Assembly (NCBI GenBank): GCA_019095985.1
Contig: CM032665.1
Coordinates: 29,518,501 to 29,582,500, forward strand
Origin: Streblospio benedicti
Lineage: Eukaryota; Annelida; Polychaeta; Spionida; Spionidae
Direction of reading: 5' to 3'
Length of the DNA: 64,000 bases
The stretch's first letter is position 1; each line of letters starts with the position of its first letter. Made by a program: the position numbers and the translations under genes. Shown one piece after another: positions 58,309 through 64,000 of this stretch. Below the pieces are notes generated by a model. It was given only the letters and a program-made list of their open reading frames with translations, ran no database searches and was not told the origin of the DNA.

Positions 58309-60065
58309 CTTTTAAGTTTTTCTCCCCAGAAATTCTTCAAACATTTTCAGTATTGTTTCAGTATCATTGCCAAATCCTTACCGTTCTTTCAGCACTTTCA
58401 TTGAGCTAACCATGAGTATGACCCTAATTAGCTGAGCATTCCTACCATGGACCCAGCTTTGTGAGTGGGAAGGGGGTATTTATAATTTATTCACTATATA
58501 AACACGAATTCAATCCAAACCGTGTTTGTACAGAAAATGTATAATATTTAACCCCTTCGACAATCGCAATGCTTGGCGCATGGTCCTACCTTGCAAGCGC
58601 CTTCCATCCGTATCCTCTTAACTTCATCATGTTGTTGGTTTGTCTCCTAAGTACCTTATCACAAGCTTGTCAAGGGAGTTACGCGTATTCGGTATATTGT
58701 TCTACACCCTCTGCTGCCATTTGCTTCACACTGTTGCCAGGTTTGATTCGTTGTTTTGTCCTATTACCAAGCTCCACGTTACGTCACCCGTGACGCTGCC
58801 GTCGACTCTTTGAGCTGAAGCCGTCACTGGTACACCATGTCACTGGGGCAGCTGTCCATGACAGAGCTCAACAGCAAGCGGTTGACAGCTGCTAGATTAG
58901 ACTTTGGGTGATTGCTCATATTTTTTTGATTTGATTTGATTTGGATATTGTTTATTCTTAATTAAACATTTAAAATGTCTAGATTTGACAAATTAAAATA
59001 AATAAATATAAAAGAGCAAATGAAACATGACAAAATATGAATAATACTTCAGCATTCATTGGTTACCAAAGCAGATGTAACCAATGGACGCACTGACAAT
59101 GACTAAATAACACTAATTCTCAAAACCAAAACAATTACAAAAATTAACAATGACCTCAAACGTTTGGCGCCTTTTAAAGTATTCTTTGGCCTTTGATCAG
59201 CTCAGGATAACACTGACATCAGTTTTGACGCGCAGGTGGACAAATTACTTAGCACACGTTAAACGTAACGGTTTTGGCGACACTGTGTCTTGACTTCATT
59301 AAACTTAGATTGCAAACAGATTGTTTTCAAGATCCTTACGCTTTTTTGGTGAATGTGGACTGAGGACTGTTTCATGTATTTATTGCGATGAAAAATTTTA
59401 ACATACATAAAATAAATTCAGAATTATAGATGGATGACCTGTGACTTGAATAATTTATTTTCTCCAGGTTATGTAAAAAATGGGGCGAGTTTTGCCTATT
59501 TTGACCATCAAAACCATGTTTTATTTATTTTGCCATCATTTGAAAAAAAGTTATAATTTTAAAAGAAGTTGAGCCATGAGTTTTAACACACAGTACATTA
59601 AAGCTAGGTTATTATAATCTTCTCCTGTGATTGTCGCACGTTTATGCCTTAGAAAGATAGTCATCGGCAGTACCATGAAATACATTGAACATCATGTTCA
59701 CAGAGAAATAATCAACCCTTGATTTAACATTACCAGGCCCGTAGGAAGGGCTAATGCCATAAGGTCATAGCCGTTGGCCGTACCAAAAATCTGTGAGGAA
59801 AGAATTCTGAGACCACTTCTCTGTTGACGCTAACCCCTAGATTTTAGGCAAAAAGTAATGCACAGGCAACGTGGAGGGGTATTAAAACTCCTACACTTTA
59901 CATTATTTGTATGAAATAGCTTGAGTAATAAAATACTATCAGTCCCTCAAGACAGCAGTTACAATCAAGTACTCATCGTTGATAACTATTAAATCCTTGA
60001 TTGCCGTGAGTACTACATGCATGATAGGAATAACAACTTTGGCTGCAAACCTGAGACTTTGTTAA
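58303..60065. other. Non-coding, remnant of the CGTA-rich repeat segment
   Basis: A remnant of the repeat-block segment (ACGTTTGGCGCC ... ACACGTTAAACGTAAC) lies at about 59158-59275. No supported gene was found in the rest of the stretch. Confidence 0.4.
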
Positions 60066-60168
60066 ATGAGGAGGATTGTGAGCATGACAGTTGATCTTGT
60101 ACATTGGACATGCTTATTCATCTTACTGCAGACTTGGACGCTCTGTGTGTGCCAGCCTAAAGTGCACA
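60066..60168 (+). CDS. Possible secretory first exon (unrecognised)
   Basis: An ATG opens a frame with a hydrophobic core VHWTCLFILLQTWTLCVCQP that resembles a signal peptide. It ends in phase 1 at a consensus donor GTGAGTAT at 60169. No homology is recognised. A relation to the candidate exons at 61.7-62.8 kb is possible (same strand), but an intervening exon would be needed and a scaffold gap lies between. Confidence 0.25.
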
Positions 60169-60251
60169 GTGAGTATGATAAAAGATGTATACTTGTAGTT
60201 GTTAGAGCAATTCACCATCTTCGGACGTTTTGTGAAAGTTGTATCGGTCGC

Positions 60252-61056
60252 ACCATGGGCCCCAGCATCATGGGAGGGTGTGTGGTATGTATACTACAAT
60301 GATTTACAAACACACTATACCGTACACATTACTACTATTGTATAGGATAAAGGGGACTAGAAAGGGTATCTAATGGCCACAGAGACCTGGTATCCAGGAC
60401 ATCCATTTTCGGCTTAATTTATACTCTAGTATATGGTTTGTCACTTTCCATTATTTAAGTAAACTGACACCCTACTATGGAATTAAAATCTAAATGTTTA
60501 CATACATATTCTATAACTTTAATCTGCAGTAAGTCAATCAGGAAGTTGTGTTTTGATTGGCTGGATTAAGATTATATATGAATAGCCAGTTAAGTTTGCA
60601 TTACAATAAAGACTATGTCAGACTTTGTTTAGTACTTGTAAAGGTTACGGATATGGCCTGTATGTCATCTACTAATATGCTACTCATATTGTTTGGTATA
60701 CCATATAACAGTAATAAAACACTTCAAAGTAAAGCAATAAAAATGATCCACAATGCAAACCAGCCAATTCAGAACAACTTCGTACATGAAACCTGAAATA
60801 TTGGTGGAAATATTTAAATTTTAATTGCACAGGACTGTGTCAACATATTTCAATAATGAGATGTTATAATTTATATACTAGAGCATAAATCAAGCCTAAA
60901 ACAGATGCCCTAGTGAATTCTATAATTGTTCCTCGTGGTCTATGTGTTTATTAGTTACCCTTCTATATACTAGTAGTAATGTGTATTGTATAGCATTTAT
61001 AAAAACATTGTAGGATACATACCACACACCCATCCCATGATGCTGGAGCCCATGGA
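60252..61056. mobile_element. ~0.8-kb element with ~120-bp inverted ends
   Basis: The left end ATGGGCCCCAGCATCATGGG continues through GTGTGTGGTATGTATACTAC to ACACATTACTACTA. The right end is the inverted counterpart, running from TAGTAGTAATGTGTATTGT to GATGCTGGAGCCCAT. No transposase frame was seen in the interior. It is a non-autonomous element of unknown family. Confidence 0.65.
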
Positions 61057-61400
61057 TAGCCCATCCTTAAAGCGAGGGCACATTCCACCGCAAGGTAGGT
61101 CTACAGCCTGTCTACGACCAAAAACGCACAGAAATCGTGAGGATCCGTGCGTATGCAGTGCGGCAAACGTACGTATTTTTCAATGCCGTACGGTGGCCGC
61201 AGAAAAAGTTTGGCTTGCCAAACTTCCTCTACGGCCCACCCTACGTCATGGTCTGACCGTAAGGAGGCAGTGCAGAGACCTTACGTTAAACGCAGATGAT
61301 TTACCTGTATTTTGTCGGCACAGACACAGTACGGGGCCGTGCGTTGCTAGACTCGACCAGCCAGCCTCACTTTGACGGGGCCACGCTGTACGTTGGTCTG

Positions 61401-61500
61401 NNNNNNNNNNNNNNNNNNNNNNNNNNNNNNNNNNNNNNNNNNNNNNNNNNNNNNNNNNNNNNNNNNNNNNNNNNNNNNNNNNNNNNNNNNNNNNNNNNNN
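61401..61500. other. Scaffold gap (100 N)
   Basis: This 100-N placeholder may hide exons of the candidate gene that follows. Confidence 0.99.
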
Positions 61501-61676
61501 AAAGGGGGCTATTTAAAATTTTAAAGTCCCTTAAACCCCTTCCCCTTTGTTTATAAATCTTTTTCAAGTGTGAATGGTTTTGAACTTATCGCATTTTTTT
61601 TTTCAAAATATCATTTATGAAAAGAACAATTTTCATCCATTTCCACAGCATTATGATTCATGTATATTTTTGTTAG

Positions 61677-62811
61677 GTCGCTGTTGAAAAGATTTTTCTT
61701 TTCTGGAGATTTCTGCAAAAAGGTGGCACTGGATGGGTGGAAAACACGAGTTTTGCTATGGCAAAAGGTCATCCAATATCACGAGGTACATCTTAATAGA
61801 TATATTATTTGTATCATTTTTTATATTCAAGGAGAATATGCAGGATGTTACACTAATTAATGTCAAACTGTTCTTTTTATATTCAAGGGAGAATATGCTG
61901 GATGTTACACTAATCAATGTCAAACATTTCTCTTATCACGGTCACTGAATGGTAAAATTACAAGTTTCTACTGTTATGAAAAAATTAGGCTTTAAATTCA
62001 CTTCATTGTGATGTCAGCCATGCACAACAAATTTAGACCACACTCAATTAGTACATTATTCATATATGTTTAGCAACGTTTCTCTACTATTATAAGATTA
62101 TTTTGCTGTACCATTTATCACATTGATAATTGCGTTGGTAGTAATTCCCAAACTAGTTTTGCTAAGTTATTTGGAGGTTGTTTCCTAATAGCTAAAATTT
62201 TTAGATATCAGAACGATATTCTTTGCTTTTGCTAAAACCAATCAGGATCGAAGAACTAAAGAAGAGACTCAAGAGATTTTCTGTTCTTGGTAAATGGAAC
62301 AAAAATGGCTCATTTATTGGATACGGCCAAATCCCACAAAACCTATTAAATCTGATGATGGCCAGTAAGTCTTTTGAACAGAATGGTTCTTGTCAGTCAT
62401 AAACGTTGGAATGTATGGACATACTTTTTTTTATTTCCCTGAAAATTAGTGCATTATTTTGTTAAGCCATCATGATATATATTCATAAACATGCATGTTT
62501 GTATCGAAATATATTTTTTGTATTATTTCCATGTTTAGTTTTTGCAATTGTTTAAACCATAAATGTTTTCATGGGATGTTTAAAATATTTGTTATTCCAG
62601 TTTTCGATTTTTTATATGCTTCACCCAGAATCAAGTTGTCAACATGTTTTTACCTTTTTTTTTACATTTATGGTGTTGGTGGAATTAGTTTCCCCTAAAT
62701 CTTTGCAGGATAACAATGGAAAACGGTTATAGTCCTTGGTCAGTGGGACGAAATCTTCACATAAGCAGTGGCTTGATAAAAACCCTAAAAATGCCTAAAG
62801 CCGCTTTCTAG
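61677..62811 (+). CDS. Unrecognised gene, three candidate 3' exons
   Basis: Three segments with splice sites share one reading frame: 61677-61785 (acceptor TTTTTGTTAG, FLQKGGTGWVENTSFAMAKG, phase 1 end at GTACAT), 62205-62289 (acceptor ATTTTTAG, IRTIFFAFAKTNQDRRTKEE, phase 2 end at GTAAAT) and 62709-62811 (acceptor CTTTGCAG, ENGYSPWSVGRNLHISSGLI, then a TAG stop). Joined phases 1 and 2 both match, giving about 98 residues of a C-terminal part. Composition is protein-like with an aromatic start and a charged middle; I do not recognise a family. The 5' exons are missing and may lie in the gap at 61401-61500. A false call is possible because each exon is short. Confidence 0.4.
61817..61930. repeat. 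Tandem duplication of ~57 bp
   Basis: TTTTATATTCAAGG followed by GAGAATATGC and GGATGTTACACTAATxAATG occurs twice back to back with four differences. It lies in the intron after the first candidate exon at 61.7 kb. Confidence 0.8.
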
Positions 62812-62984
62812 ACTGTAAGTAAGAGATGCGCTTTAATTTAAATGTTAAAAAATGGATATATTTCAGCATATATATATATGGGCCATACTTTTGCCGTGTA
62901 AAATTAAAATGAGATAATAGTTTTAGACTGTAAATGCACTACATACCAGAGTTGTGTTTAAGTACAGTACTTGCACAGTACAGT

Positions 62985-63130
62985 TTTGCAAGTGGCCAGC
63001 GATTTGCTGTACTTGGACAAGGACTCAAGTACATTGGAAAAAATCCAAATGTACTTGGACTCGGACTCAAGTACAACCTTAAAAACTTGCAGGTACTTGA
63101 CTTGGTACAACTTCAAGTACAACTGTTTCA
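62985..63130. repeat. Short repeats of TACTTGGACTCAAGTAC
   Basis: The palindromic core CAAGTAC/GTACTTG recurs about seven times in 145 bp (for example GGACTCAAGTACATTGG and GGACTCAAGTACAACC). It is a local self-complementary cluster. Nothing further was recognised from here to the window end. Confidence 0.55.
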
Positions 63131-64000
63131 TTTGTATATTTCTTTGCAAATGATACGTACTCTGTACTTTTCTGTAGACATTTTTTCCCTAATTGATTGA
63201 AAAAAGTTGTAAACTTTTGTAGTTTTGTGTTTAACCTAAATTATGTCTAACTCTCCATGGTAAAACGTTAAATGATATCACCATCATCATGCATTAAATG
63301 TCCATGTTTTATCCTTCTACTACTTAAAATGTGGTGGTGTTATACACTGTTTCATTTTGATGCAAATATACGCTTACTTTTTGAACACATGATATTTATG
63401 AGTTATGACCAAAAGTGTATTGTAGTTTTTGTGTTTAATAATTATGTGAAACTCCATTATATGTAAAGCAAATCTGTTCAAAAATTTGCCACTGGCATTT
63501 AAAAATGACAATGAGTTATTCATAATAAGAAACAAGTTTCAATTTGCCACTGGCAAAAATTCTCTAAAAAATCAGTTCGCAAAAAAGCTGAAAAATAGCT
63601 ATTACATATAGATACCATCCACATGTCTTTGACCTAATATCATATACACGTTTTATGGATGATCTTTTTTATTATTATTTAATTTTTAAATTACATTTGA
63701 AACTTGTAATATAGATACGAAAATTATATAAACACGAAAAGTTATTATTATTTATACACCAAATTATACAATTATACAATACACACCATAATTTCTAAAT
63801 GTATGGCCATAAACCTATACTACCCTCAGACAATTCAATTGAAAACTGACCAGTTTAATTACAGAATCCTTATGTTGGTCAGTTTAAGATATTTCCCTGT
63901 TCATTGAAAAAGCAGCACAATAGAAAAGTTTGTCTAAAGGTTAACGGCAGACAAAGGCTATTGTGTAACCTCCTTTTTAAGAGAGTTAATGCAAGCATGC

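Overview
The window is 64 kb of animal genomic DNA: GC-rich exons with canonical GT/AG splice sites sit in AT-rich, repeat-laden introns, and there are four 100-N scaffold gaps (13498-13597, 36624-36723, 50279-50378, 61401-61500). A BK-channel beta-type subunit, an F-type lectin, an RTE/CR1-type LINE fauna, tRNA-derived repeats and many short terminal-inverted-repeat elements together suggest an invertebrate deuterostome, most likely an amphioxus (Branchiostoma). That assignment is inference from gene content, not from a search.

Layout. (1) 4.85-12.24 kb, + strand: seven exons of AAAS, the nuclear-pore WD-repeat protein aladin. Splice phases agree, and the gene then stops, with roughly the C-terminal 60% missing. 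(2) 17.43-30.23 kb, + strand: a complete five-exon gene for a two-pass membrane protein of the KCNMB (slo-beta) family, about 246 residues. Its intron 1 carries a partial duplication of exon 2, and intron 2 carries a decayed, intronless DEG/ENaC channel copy on the opposite strand. (3) 30.2-36.6 kb: no recognised gene, but a compact promoter-like cluster at 34.8 kb. (4) 46.2-36.7 kb, - strand: exons of an F-type (fucolectin) lectin domain that splice in phase to an exon encoding a Gly-Ser-Thr tripeptide repeat running into a scaffold gap. A 5'-truncated LINE (40.06-41.6 kb, + strand) lies inside one of its introns. (5) 46.2-50.3 kb, - strand: a LINE 3' fragment and a broken Ty3/Gypsy element. 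(6) 52-59 kb: an amplified, partly inverted repeat block carrying tRNA-Ser, tRNA-Arg, tRNA-Gly and another tRNA-like sequence, most of them degenerate, together with GT microsatellites. (7) 60-62.8 kb, + strand: a possible secretory first exon, then three phase-compatible candidate exons of a gene I do not recognise.

The host genes are unrelated in function: nuclear-pore scaffold, potassium-channel modulator, sugar-binding secreted protein. Nothing points to joint regulation. The most distinctive single observation is the lectin domain joined to the GST-repeat exon. The repeat varies almost only at synonymous positions when read on the - strand, which argues that it is translated. The tRNA-bearing inverted array and the exon-2 duplication in the channel gene are also worth attention. 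All gene calls rest on reading the sequence and remembered family motifs; no alignment or search was run.
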